Of a DNA stretch of 11,948 nt, positions 6,113 through 11,948 are shown in pieces (the stretch's first letter is position 1; each line of letters starts with the position of its first letter). The notes under the pieces were generated by a model. It was not told the origin of the DNA, ran no database searches, and saw only the letters and a program-made list of their open reading frames with translations. A program made the position numbers and the translations under genes. The stretch covers positions 1-11,948 of the forward strand of contig CAYFMI010000107.1 of NCBI GenBank assembly GCA_964344175.1, read 5' to 3'. The DNA comes from NIOZ-UU35 sp964344175. GTDB taxonomy: Bacteria; Chloroflexota; Anaerolineae; Anaerolineales; UBA11858.

Positions 6113-7300
6113 CTATAGTTTAGCAATGATGGCGTCAGCCATCTGGCTTGTGGAGGCCGCGCCCTGCTTGACGACCTCGGGCGCGCCGCGCAGTTTCATC
6201 ATGTCGTAGGTGCGGACTGCCCCTTCAACGACTACCTCGGAAACGGCCACCCGGATTTTCGCCGCGATCTCCGTCTCGCCGATGTGGTCGAGCATCATGC
6301 ACGCCGAGAGAATCATGGCGATGGGATTGACGATAGACGTCTCATATTCAGCATACTTGGGCGCGGAGCCGTGCGTCGGTTCGAAGACGGCCACTTCTTC
6401 ACCCACATTGGCAGAGCAGGCGAATCCCAGGCCGCCGACCAGCCCGGCGAAGCCATCGGAAATAATGTCGCCGAACATATTCCCGGCCACGATCACGCCG
6501 TAGTCTTCGGGGTTCTTGGTCAGCCACATCATTTGGGCGTCAATGTTCGTGTCCCACAGGGCGATGCCGGGGTACTCTTTGGCGATTTCTTTGCCCATCG
6601 CCAGCATCATGCCCGAGGTCTCGCGGATCACATTGGGCTTCTCACACACCGTCACAGATGTATACCCGAATTTTTGGGCATACTCGAAGGCGGCGCGCAA
6701 AATGCGCCCGGTGGCCTTGCGGGTGAAGATGCGCGTCGAGATGGCTAATTCGGCGCGGGGAACATCACCAAAATTCTGTTTGAATTTGGGATGCGTCATC
6801 AAGGCATCATAAACCTGATCGGGGGGATTGCTCCACTCGACGCCGCCGTACAACCCCTCGGTGTTCTGACGGAAAATCACCGTATCCACGCCCGGCTCTT
6901 CGATGCCGCCATCCGGGCCGCGGCGAATAAAATTGAGCGGATTGCCCGTAAAGGTCTGGCACGGGCGGGCGCAGATATCCAGGTTGAAATGCTGGCGCAG
7001 ACCGACAATCGGCGAGAAGTAGACCAGCCCCTGGCCGCGCAGTTCCGGGGTCAGTTCGGCGTCGGCGTCGGACTTGGGTTTGGAGGTGATGGCCCCAAAC
7101 AGGCCGATCTTGTGCTTTTCGAGCAGATCGATGGTGCGTTGGGGCAGCGGATTGCCTTCCTTACACCAGAATTCCCAGCCGATGTCAGCATGGACGTAGT
7201 CGGCTTCAAACCCGGCGGCATCCAGCACGCGGATCGCTTCGGGCAAAACGGCGTTTCCAATCCCGTCACCGGGCATTGAGACAATGGTGCGCTTGGTCAT
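6113..7300 (-). CDS. Isocitrate/isopropylmalate dehydrogenase family enzyme (NADP-type signature)
   Basis: This 395-residue beta-decarboxylating dehydrogenase oxidises a 2-hydroxy-3-carboxy acid to a 2-oxoacid and CO2, or the reverse. Catalytic residues are present: R102 (GLRQ), R112 (ICARP), R144, Y151 (GLYGGVEW), K221 (CEKPNV) and D254/D278/D282 (DTNID, GDIISD). Two substrate contacts differ from E. coli isocitrate dehydrogenase: Asn115 becomes Ile98 and the REN motif becomes RQN (Gln145). Ser96 keeps the place of Ser113. HGSAPKYA at 310-317 and TYDMMK at 364-369 carry the Lys-Tyr and second Tyr of NADP-specific enzymes, so NADP use is likely. The start is ATG 7300, with AGGAGA about eleven bases upstream. 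Position between citrate lyase and dehydratase genes suggests the same pathway. Homoisocitrate or another malate derivative remains possible as substrate. Confidence 0.92.
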   Translation of the reverse strand: MTKRTIVSMPGDGIGNAVLPEAIRVLDAAGFEADYVHADIGWEFWCKEGNPLPQRTIDLLEKHKIGLFGAITSKPKSDADAELTPELRGQGLVYFSPIVGLRQHFNLDICARPCQTFTGNPLNFIRRGPDGGIEEPGVDTVIFRQNTEGLYGGVEWSNPPDQVYDALMTHPKFKQNFGDVPRAELAISTRIFTRKATGRILRAAFEYAQKFGYTSVTVCEKPNVIRETSGMMLAMGKEIAKEYPGIALWDTNIDAQMMWLTKNPEDYGVIVAGNMFGDIISDGFAGLVGGLGFACSANVGEEVAVFEPTHGSAPKYAEYETSIVNPIAMILSACMMLDHIGETEIAAKIRVAVSEVVVEGAVRTYDMMKLRGAPEVVKQGAASTSQMADAIIAKL

Positions 7301-7346
7301 GTTGGTATCGTTCTCCTGGTTGTTGAGCGGTTTTTAGAAAGTGATT

Positions 7347-7420
7347 TCACCGCCAAGACGCAAAGAACGCAAAGTTTTTTTAGTTTCTTTTCTTAGCGCT
7401 CTTGGAGTCTTCGCGGTTCA
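7347..7420 (-). repeat. Intergenic hairpin repeat E, 9-nt unit family
   Basis: This is a 74-nt imperfect inverted repeat between the citF stop and the dehydrogenase gene. The plus-strand left arm has units accgccaag, acgcaaaga, acgcaaag, the centre is a T-rich run, and the right arm ends cttcgcggttca. It has the same length, orientation and unit as element D. Confidence 0.87.
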
Positions 7421-7438
7421 TAATAATTCATTCTTCAA

Positions 7439-8995
7439 TTACGCTTTAACTTGCCGTACTACATCGATAACGGTGCCATCGACCCACTTGATGGCGGCGA
7501 TGACGCGCTCTTCAAATTTTGGCGGTTGGGGCACGCCGCAGATACGTTCGGCTTCTTCTTTGAGTTCGTGAATGGTTTTGATCGGCAGGCCGGAGTCTTT
7601 CACGGCTTCGATCAAATCCGTGCGCCGCGGGTTGATGGCAATGCCGCGCTCGGTGACGATCACATCAATCAACTCGCCCGGCCCGCAAATGGTGGTGACT
7701 TCATCACGGATCACCGGGATGCGGTCACGGAAGAGCGGGATGGGCAGGATGACGGTCTTGCCAAAGAGGCAGTTCTGCCAGCCGCCGATGCCGTGCAGCA
7801 GCAGGCCGTCGGAGTGCGTGACCACGTTGCCGTTGAAATTCACGTCCACCTCGGTAGCGCCCAGGATGACCACATCAATCATCGAAGCGAAGTTGCCCTT
7901 GCCGTGATAGTTGTAGCTGGTGAAGGGGCTGGTGTCCACGTGGTGGGGATTCTCGCGCATCGAGCGCACACCCTCGAGGTCGAAGGTCTGCCCGTCGAGG
8001 ATATAATCCACCAACCCGTCGTCCATCATCTGGACGAGATACTGGTTGCTGCCGCCGCGGGCGAATCTGGCCCGGATGCCTTTCTCTCGCATGATCTCCC
8101 CGAAGTAGACCCCAATCGAGAGCGCCGTGCCCCCCGCCCCGGCCTGGAACGAGAAGCCATCTTTGATGATCCCTGCCGCGTCACAGAATTGGGCGGTCAA
8201 CTCGGCGATAAACAGCCGGTCGGGGCTTTTCGTGATCTGCGTCGTGCCCGAGACGATCTTCTCCGGGATGCCGATCTGCTCCATCTCGACGACAATATCC
8301 ACGTTGTTGCCCTGAATTTGCCAGGGGATGCAGGGGAAGGGAACCAGGTTGTCGGTCACGACGATCACGTTATGGGCATACTGCGAGTCGGCCAGGGCGA
8401 AACCGAGCAGGCCGCAAGCCGAGGGGCCGGTGAGGCCGTTGGCGTTGCCGAAGGGGTCGGCGGTTGGGGCGGCGATGACGGCGATGTCGATCACCACTTC
8501 GCCATCCTGCACGGCCTGATAACGCCCGCCATGCGAGCGCAGCACGCCCGCGCCGCGCATCCCGCCCTCGGAGGCGAAACGCCCCAGCGCGCCGTTCATG
8601 CTGCCTTCAATATGGTGAATCGTGCCGTCTTTCAGGCGCTCAATCAGCGGTTCATGGCACGGAAACGACGCCGACGGGAACCAGATCAAATCCTTCAACC
8701 CCAACTCAGCGGCGATATCGAAAATCTGGTTGGCGACCAAATCACCATTGCGAAAATGATGGTGCGTCGAAATGGTCATGCCGTCTCGCAGCCCGGCCTT
8801 AATCAGCGCGGCCTTCAAATCGGTGACACGCTTGTCACCGTCGGCAGGGTAATCGGTACAGGTGCGGATCGGCGGGCCATATTTGCGCCCGCTGGTCTTG
8901 TAGCCGTGCGGCCCCCGAAAGGGGATGACAGGCTGGCCGTTAATCTCGGTGGGGATCATGCGCCCCACGGCGTTTTTGACGAATTTTGTAGTCAT
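7439..8995 (-). CDS. citF: Citrate lyase alpha subunit (citrate:acetyl-ACP transferase)
   Basis: This 518-residue protein is full length against the roughly 510-residue CitF family. Recognisable pieces are the N-terminal NAVGRMIPTEING (8-20), ISTHHHFRNGD (75-85), GSMNGALGRFASEG (131-144), SHGGRYQAV (154-162), FSFQAGAGGTALS (281-293) and VDVNFNGNVVTHSDG (383-397). The alpha subunit exchanges the acetyl group on the acyl carrier protein for citrate, giving citryl-ACP, which CitE then cleaves. The usual GGHCDTA-like segment near residue 404 reads GGWQNCL. The ATG at 8995 has AGGACT about seven bases upstream. The partner CitD-CitE is encoded directly upstream and together they supply all three lyase subunits. 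A related 3-hydroxy acid such as citramalate could be the true substrate. The family call is secure, the citrate specificity less so. Confidence 0.93.
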   Translation of the reverse strand: MTTKFVKNAVGRMIPTEINGQPVIPFRGPHGYKTSGRKYGPPIRTCTDYPADGDKRVTDLKAALIKAGLRDGMTISTHHHFRNGDLVANQIFDIAAELGLKDLIWFPSASFPCHEPLIERLKDGTIHHIEGSMNGALGRFASEGGMRGAGVLRSHGGRYQAVQDGEVVIDIAVIAAPTADPFGNANGLTGPSACGLLGFALADSQYAHNVIVVTDNLVPFPCIPWQIQGNNVDIVVEMEQIGIPEKIVSGTTQITKSPDRLFIAELTAQFCDAAGIIKDGFSFQAGAGGTALSIGVYFGEIMREKGIRARFARGGSNQYLVQMMDDGLVDYILDGQTFDLEGVRSMRENPHHVDTSPFTSYNYHGKGNFASMIDVVILGATEVDVNFNGNVVTHSDGLLLHGIGGWQNCLFGKTVILPIPLFRDRIPVIRDEVTTICGPGELIDVIVTERGIAINPRRTDLIEAVKDSGLPIKTIHELKEEAERICGVPQPPKFEERVIAAIKWVDGTVIDVVRQVKA

Positions 8996-9014
8996 GATAG
9001 AGTCCTAAAATGTT

Positions 9015-9086
9015 TCACCGCGAAGACGCAAAGAGCGCGAAGTTTTTTGTATTCATTCTTTGCGCTCTTGGCGACTTTGCGGTTCA
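9015..9086 (-). repeat. Intergenic hairpin repeat F, 9-nt unit family
   Basis: This is a 72-nt imperfect inverted repeat whose arms match at about 22 of 26 positions. Left-arm units are accgcgaag, acgcaaaga, gcgcgaag, and the right arm ends gactttgcggttca. The final ttca supplies the TGA stop of the citDE gene at 9084-9086, so the element abuts that coding region exactly. It is the same family as D and E. Confidence 0.87.
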
Positions 9087-10292
9087 ATCTTTGTTCCAGT
9101 TTTCGGATAGCAGCCCGGAGCGGATGGCGAGGTCGATGGTGCGCTGGGAGCGTTTGACCACGGGGGGATCGATCATTTTGGAACCCAACGAAACGACACC
9201 CAGCCCGAGGCGCTCGGCCTCGTCAAAAGCATTGACCACCTTTTGCGCTCTTTCGATCTCGCTCGGAGAGGGCGCGAAAGCCTCATGGATGACCTTAATC
9301 TGACGGGGATGAATGCAGCCCATACCATCGAAGCCCAACGACTTTGATTCCAGCACTACACTTCGAAGAGCTTCCATATCCGAGACATCCGAGAAGACCG
9401 AGTCGATGGGCTGGATGCCAGCGGCGCGGGCGGCATTGACCAGCGCGCTACGCGCATAGAAGGTCTCGCGGCCTGCATTGGTGCGCGGCGTGCCCAGGTC
9501 GGCGGTGTAATCTTCGAGGCCGATCGCCAACGAGACCACGCTCTCGGCGGCGGAGGCAATCTCATAGGCTTTGACTACCCCCAGCGCGCTCTCGATGATC
9601 GGCATAATGTAAATGGGCTGCTCGACGCCATGTTGGGCGGCAATTTCTTGGATGCGCGCATCTACCTGTTCAACCTGCCCGGCGGATTCACACTTAGGGA
9701 GCAGGATCAGGTTCGGGTAATGGGGCACCACGAATTCCAGGTCCCGCAGGCCGGTTGGCAGTTGATTGATACGCACCATGCGTTCCGCCCCATAGAAGTC
9801 CACCTGGCGCAAAGCGTTGCGTACCAGGTAGCGCGCTTCTTCTTTTTTGTCCGGTGCAACGGAATCTTCCAGATCGAGGATCACGCCATCGGGCTGGTGA
9901 ATGCCGGCGTTGAGCGCCAGCTTGGGCGTGTTGCCGGGCAGATAGAGCCGCGAGCGGCGGTAGCGGTCTTTCGCCGTGGCGTACTGATTTTGCGGCAGCA
10001 TCTCCGGCCAGCATTCCTTGTCAGATTCAATCACCTGATGCACCGCGGCCTCGAGGCGCGCCGCCAGGACAAAGTCGAGCGCGCCGCGGTCTGCGATGGC
10101 GATGCGGGCGTTTTCGATGCCGAAATGCGTCAGAACGTCACGCGTCAGGGCGTCAAGGGCGTCGCCAAATAACGCGCCGACTTTGCTGGTGAGTTCGATG
10201 ACAATTCCCCCGCTTGAAGTGAGTTCCAGGGTCACATGACAATCTGAACGGATGCCCGCGCCCGTGTTGCCTGCCGTGCCAATTTTGCTCAA
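9084..10292 (-). CDS. citDE: Fused citrate lyase CitD (acyl carrier) - CitE (beta subunit)
   Basis: This 402-residue protein joins two citrate lyase subunits that are usually separate. Residues 1 to about 86 match CitD: an AG-IRSD segment with S16 at the place of the prosthetic-group serine (Ser14 in Klebsiella), then IELTSKVGALFGDA and DRGALDFVLAARLEAA. A linker of about 25 residues precedes CitE, which shows RLYLPGN (115-121), DLEDSV (140-145), VRIN (173-176), PKCES (199-203), PIIES (231-235), GLEDYTADLG (258-267) and GCIHP (325-329). CitE cleaves citryl-ACP to oxaloacetate and acetyl-ACP. I chose TTG 10292, with GGAGGA four bases upstream; a TTG at 10304 would overlap that site. The chosen start also puts the serine near its usual position. 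The stop codon is supplied by repeat F. No citC, citG or citX is visible in the window. Confidence 0.9.
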   Translation of the reverse strand: MSKIGTAGNTGAGIRSDCHVTLELTSSGGIVIELTSKVGALFGDALDALTRDVLTHFGIENARIAIADRGALDFVLAARLEAAVHQVIESDKECWPEMLPQNQYATAKDRYRRSRLYLPGNTPKLALNAGIHQPDGVILDLEDSVAPDKKEEARYLVRNALRQVDFYGAERMVRINQLPTGLRDLEFVVPHYPNLILLPKCESAGQVEQVDARIQEIAAQHGVEQPIYIMPIIESALGVVKAYEIASAAESVVSLAIGLEDYTADLGTPRTNAGRETFYARSALVNAARAAGIQPIDSVFSDVSDMEALRSVVLESKSLGFDGMGCIHPRQIKVIHEAFAPSPSEIERAQKVVNAFDEAERLGLGVVSLGSKMIDPPVVKRSQRTIDLAIRSGLLSENWNKD

Positions 10293-10310
10293 AGCGTCCT
10301 CCAATTTTTT

Positions 10311-10397
10311 GGGACACGGATGAACACGGATTTAAGGGATTTTTTTATTTCCGTATTTGCCGAAGGCACGCAAAGCGTCCATGAAATCCGTGTACCC
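10311..10397 (-). repeat. Intergenic hairpin repeat C, 10-nt unit family, degenerate
   Basis: On the plus strand the element opens with 10-nt units (acacggatga, acacggattt) after gg and closes with aaatccgtgtaccc, so the outer arms pair. The centre carries a T-rich run and an unrelated segment including ggcacgcaaagcgtcc. At about 87 nt it is longer than A and B and more diverged, but has the same unit (ACRCGGATGA). It lies between the GNAT stop and the citDE gene. Confidence 0.75.
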
Positions 10398-10422
10398 TTT
10401 GAAAAGGTAAATAAAACATGCA

Positions 10423-10911
10423 TTATCTCTGATCCAACAACAAGCCCATCAGATGCGTATCGACAAAATCCGAATCCGCGGCGCGTTTCATGTATTTACG
10501 GTGTGTGCCTTCCATCTCGAAGCCGAGTTTCTTGTAGAAGTGGATTGCCTGGGGGTTGTCGGCTTCGACGCGCAACTCGATCCTTCGCACACCATCCGCG
10601 CGCAGATTTTGAATAACGGCCTGCATCATGCGTGTGCCGTGCCCCTGTCCCTGAAATTCTTGTTTAATCCCCAGCGCGCCGATATAGGCTAAAAATTGCA
10701 AGCGCTCGTGAAAGCGTGTAATCACATACGCGGCGATAACTTCCCCATCCAGTTCATAAACCTTAAACCCACCCGCGGAGAGCATCCTACTGAAGATGGG
10801 CCGAAACTCGTCTTTGCCCATAATCTCAAAATTCACATAAGGATTGACGCTTTCGCTCATGTAGATTTCATAGACGTCATCGAAATCATCCCGGGTTGTA
10901 TCACGGCGCAT
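10423..10911 (-). CDS. GNAT family N-acetyltransferase
   Basis: This 162-residue single-domain GNAT has the acetyl-CoA pyrophosphate loop Q87-G-Q-G-H-G-T after the strand YIGALGIKQEF. The C-terminal NPQAIHFYKKLGFEMEG at 119-135 is typical of the family. The acceptor, whether small amine, protein N-terminus or lysine, cannot be told. The start at ATG 10911 has AAGGA six bases upstream, and MRRDTTRDDFDDVYEIYM matches the usual beginning of such proteins. It is the first gene after the toxin-antitoxin pair. A weak promoter candidate lies about 110 bases upstream, so it may head the transcript that continues into citrate lyase. Acetylation of pathway enzymes would be speculation. Confidence 0.9.
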   Translation of the reverse strand: MRRDTTRDDFDDVYEIYMSESVNPYVNFEIMGKDEFRPIFSRMLSAGGFKVYELDGEVIAAYVITRFHERLQFLAYIGALGIKQEFQGQGHGTRMMQAVIQNLRADGVRRIELRVEADNPQAIHFYKKLGFEMEGTHRKYMKRAADSDFVDTHLMGLLLDQR

Positions 10912-11022
10912 AAGTGTTCCTTTTTGCTGATATTTTTTGAGGAAGTCAAGAATTTTTTCTAGCTTTCCTGGCTTACATGTAAATTCCTTGGTCTGGGCTA
11001 ACAGGTGATGAATTTCCCCGAT

Positions 11023-11051
11023 ACGATAAATGAAAGGTTACATATCGTCAA
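11023..11051 (-). promoter_or_regulatory. Possible sigma70-type promoter upstream of the GNAT gene
   Basis: On the minus strand TTGACG (11051-11046) and TATCGT (11028-11023) are separated by exactly 17 bases, matching five of six and four of six consensus positions. The start site would lie about 105 bases before the GNAT ATG. The 246-base gap between vapC and GNAT (10912-11157) holds no other feature I can support. Confidence 0.35.
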
Positions 11052-11157
11052 GTGACAACTGTCTTATGCAGCATTTTTATAAAGAGTGTCAGTGCGAAGG
11101 TAGCAGCGCGGAGTGACCTATTAGAATTGATGGAGAGGCTGTGTGAGAAAAACGCTG

Positions 11158-11577
11158 TTATTTCCAGGGATTGATGATGCGGATTTCGGTCTGATCGAAA
11201 TCACTTATATTCCGGGTGACCAGCGTCATTTGGTGAGCCAGAACGGTAGCAGCAATTAATGAATCCATCGCAGGGATCACGCGCCCGGCGCGCTCCAATC
11301 GGGCAGTAAGCCTCCCCCATTCAATCAAAACAGCCGCATCCAGTGGCAGAATCCTGCCCTGAAAGCGAGTCAGCAAATCGCTGTCTAGCCACTCGTTCAA
11401 TGCTTGCTTGCGAACCGATTCAGGAAGTTTCTCGATGCCTTTGGTGATTTCTCCAAGTGTGATAACGCTCAAATAAATCAGATCATCGTCCAGGGCATCA
11501 ACCCATTCCACAACCTGGGGGGGAGGTTGTTTGGCAACAAGTTCCGAAATCACGCAGGTGTCAAGCAAATAATTCAC
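11158..11577 (-). CDS. vapC: VapC-type PIN-domain ribonuclease toxin
   Basis: This 139-residue PIN domain has the acidic active-site set in order: D6 (LLDTCVISE), E43 (LGEITKGIE) and D105 (PAMDSLIA), followed by TRNISDF at 121-127. VapC toxins are Mg-dependent endoribonucleases, typically cutting tRNA or rRNA, and are neutralised by the antitoxin. I place the start at GTG 11577, which overlaps the antitoxin stop (GTGA) and gives the canonical (M/V)NYLLDTC beginning. A GTG at 11613 would add twelve residues of unrelated sequence read from inside the antitoxin gene. The overlap implies translational coupling. The protein looks intact, so the pair is probably functional. Confidence 0.92.
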   Translation of the reverse strand: MNYLLDTCVISELVAKQPPPQVVEWVDALDDDLIYLSVITLGEITKGIEKLPESVRKQALNEWLDSDLLTRFQGRILPLDAAVLIEWGRLTARLERAGRVIPAMDSLIAATVLAHQMTLVTRNISDFDQTEIRIINPWK

Positions 11578-11828
11578 AATTCTACCCCGACACGCGGCGG
11601 GCTTTGGTCGCACTCCAACTCGATATCGCTTTCTGCCAGCGGTGAGGCGCGAAAAAATTCGGACAGTTTATCGCGCGAGGCGCGCAGTTTTTCATAGTCG
11701 TGGTAAGAAATGACCACCGCTGTATTTTTCCCCCAACGGGTGATGAGTTGCGGCCCCTGTTCCAGGGCGCGGTTAATTACCTCGCTGAGTTTATTTTTCG
11801 CTTCTTGAATCTGCCAGATTGTGTTCAT
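11574..11828 (-). CDS. Phd/YefM-family antitoxin
   Basis: This 84-residue protein has the N-terminal Phd/YefM DNA-binding fold: WQIQEAKNKLSEVINRA at residues 5-21, then GPQLITRWGKNTAVVIS and the YHDYEKL segment. The remaining acidic, proline-containing tail should thread into the toxin groove. Such antitoxins neutralise the PIN toxin and repress their own promoter, a role here supported by a good promoter immediately upstream. ATG 11828 has GAGGTGA a few bases upstream. The stop overlaps the vapC start. It is intact and of normal length. Confidence 0.92.
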   Translation of the reverse strand: MNTIWQIQEAKNKLSEVINRALEQGPQLITRWGKNTAVVISYHDYEKLRASRDKLSEFFRASPLAESDIELECDQSPPRVGVEL

Positions 11829-11860
11829 GATTCACCTCGTATTCTGTCCAGGCTGGCTAG

Positions 11861-11889
11861 ATTATAACGCGTTTCTTGCCCGGCAGCAA
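11861..11889 (-). promoter_or_regulatory. Promoter of the antitoxin-toxin operon
   Basis: On the minus strand TTGCTG (11889-11884) and a perfect TATAAT (11866-11861) are separated by 17 bases. Transcription would start about 26 bases before the antitoxin ATG. A short inverted repeat, CTTGC/GCAAG with a 6-nt loop, overlaps the -35 box and could be an autoregulatory operator, but that is weak. Confidence 0.65.
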
Positions 11890-11930
11890 GGCGTGCCACG
11901 GCTTTCTTAAATTTGTGCTATACCAGAAAT

Positions 11931-11948
11931 TTACCGCAGAGAACGCCG
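11931..11948. repeat. Possible edge of another 9-nt unit hairpin repeat
   Basis: The last bases read accgcagagaacgccg, like the left arm of element G (accgcagagacgcgg). Only one arm is in the window, so the assignment is tentative. Confidence 0.4.

Noticed and set aside
7451..9157. Long plus-strand open frame opposite citF
   Set aside because: It is the mirror of a high-GC coding region. The translation is rich in Asp, Val, Gly and His with no recognisable motif, while the minus strand encodes an unmistakable CitF.
10912..11041. In-frame open stretch of about 41 codons upstream of the GNAT ATG
   Set aside because: It contains no ATG, GTG or TTG before the GNAT start. The GNAT start is canonical for the family and has a good ribosome binding site, and an open run of this length occurs by chance fairly often.
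11079..11120. Possible further dispersed repeat (gtcagtgcgaag ... gcggagtgac)
   Set aside because: Only four-base outer arms match and no second copy occurs in the window.

Overview
The window is a tightly packed stretch in which every gene I accept lies on the minus strand, so transcription runs from high to low coordinates. The organism is probably an anaerobic or facultative bacterium of the Chloroflexota (Anaerolineae-like). I infer this from the dispersed unit-built hairpin repeats between genes, the mixed gene repertoire and the GC-rich core genes. I could not run a search, so the taxon is a guess.

Layout in transcription order. (1) 11828-11158: a type II toxin-antitoxin pair (Phd/YefM-like antitoxin, VapC PIN toxin) behind a near-consensus promoter. 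(2) 10911-10423: a GNAT acetyltransferase with a possible promoter about 110 bp upstream. (3) 10292-7439: citrate lyase, as a fused CitD-CitE protein (acyl carrier plus beta/lyase subunit) followed by CitF (alpha subunit, transferase). (4) 7300-6113: an isocitrate-dehydrogenase-like beta-decarboxylating dehydrogenase. (5) 5995-4190: an SDR-fold protein lacking catalytic residues and a DAO-type FAD oxidoreductase. These two are visibly AT-richer than their neighbours and look like an insertion. (6) 4092-3547: a degenerate HD-domain protein. (7) 3453-1596: large and small subunits of an aconitase/isopropylmalate-dehydratase family hydro-lyase. (8) 1599-349: an MFS transporter whose start overlaps the dehydratase small-subunit stop (ATGA). 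(9) 278-1: the start of a GxxExxY protein, cut by the window edge.

The core genes are citrate lyase, hydro-lyase and beta-decarboxylating dehydrogenase, which make a chemically coherent module. The dehydrogenase and hydro-lyase interconvert a 2-oxoacid, its 2-hydroxy-3-carboxy acid and the 3-hydroxy isomer. The lyase splits the 3-hydroxy acid into acetate plus a shorter oxoacid. With ordinary substrates this would be 2-oxoglutarate, isocitrate, citrate, then acetate plus oxaloacetate. Altered substrate-contact residues in the dehydrogenase and the hydro-lyase small subunit leave room for a related but different tricarboxylic or dicarboxylic acid. The MFS protein may move a substrate or product.

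The most striking non-coding feature is that eight of the nine gene junctions from the GNAT gene to the GxxExxY gene contain a hairpin-forming element. Each is built from short tandem units of 8, 9 or 10 nt. One such element supplies the end of one gene and the start of the next. No rRNA, tRNA, CRISPR array or transposase was seen, and no gene-free stretch exceeds 300 bases.
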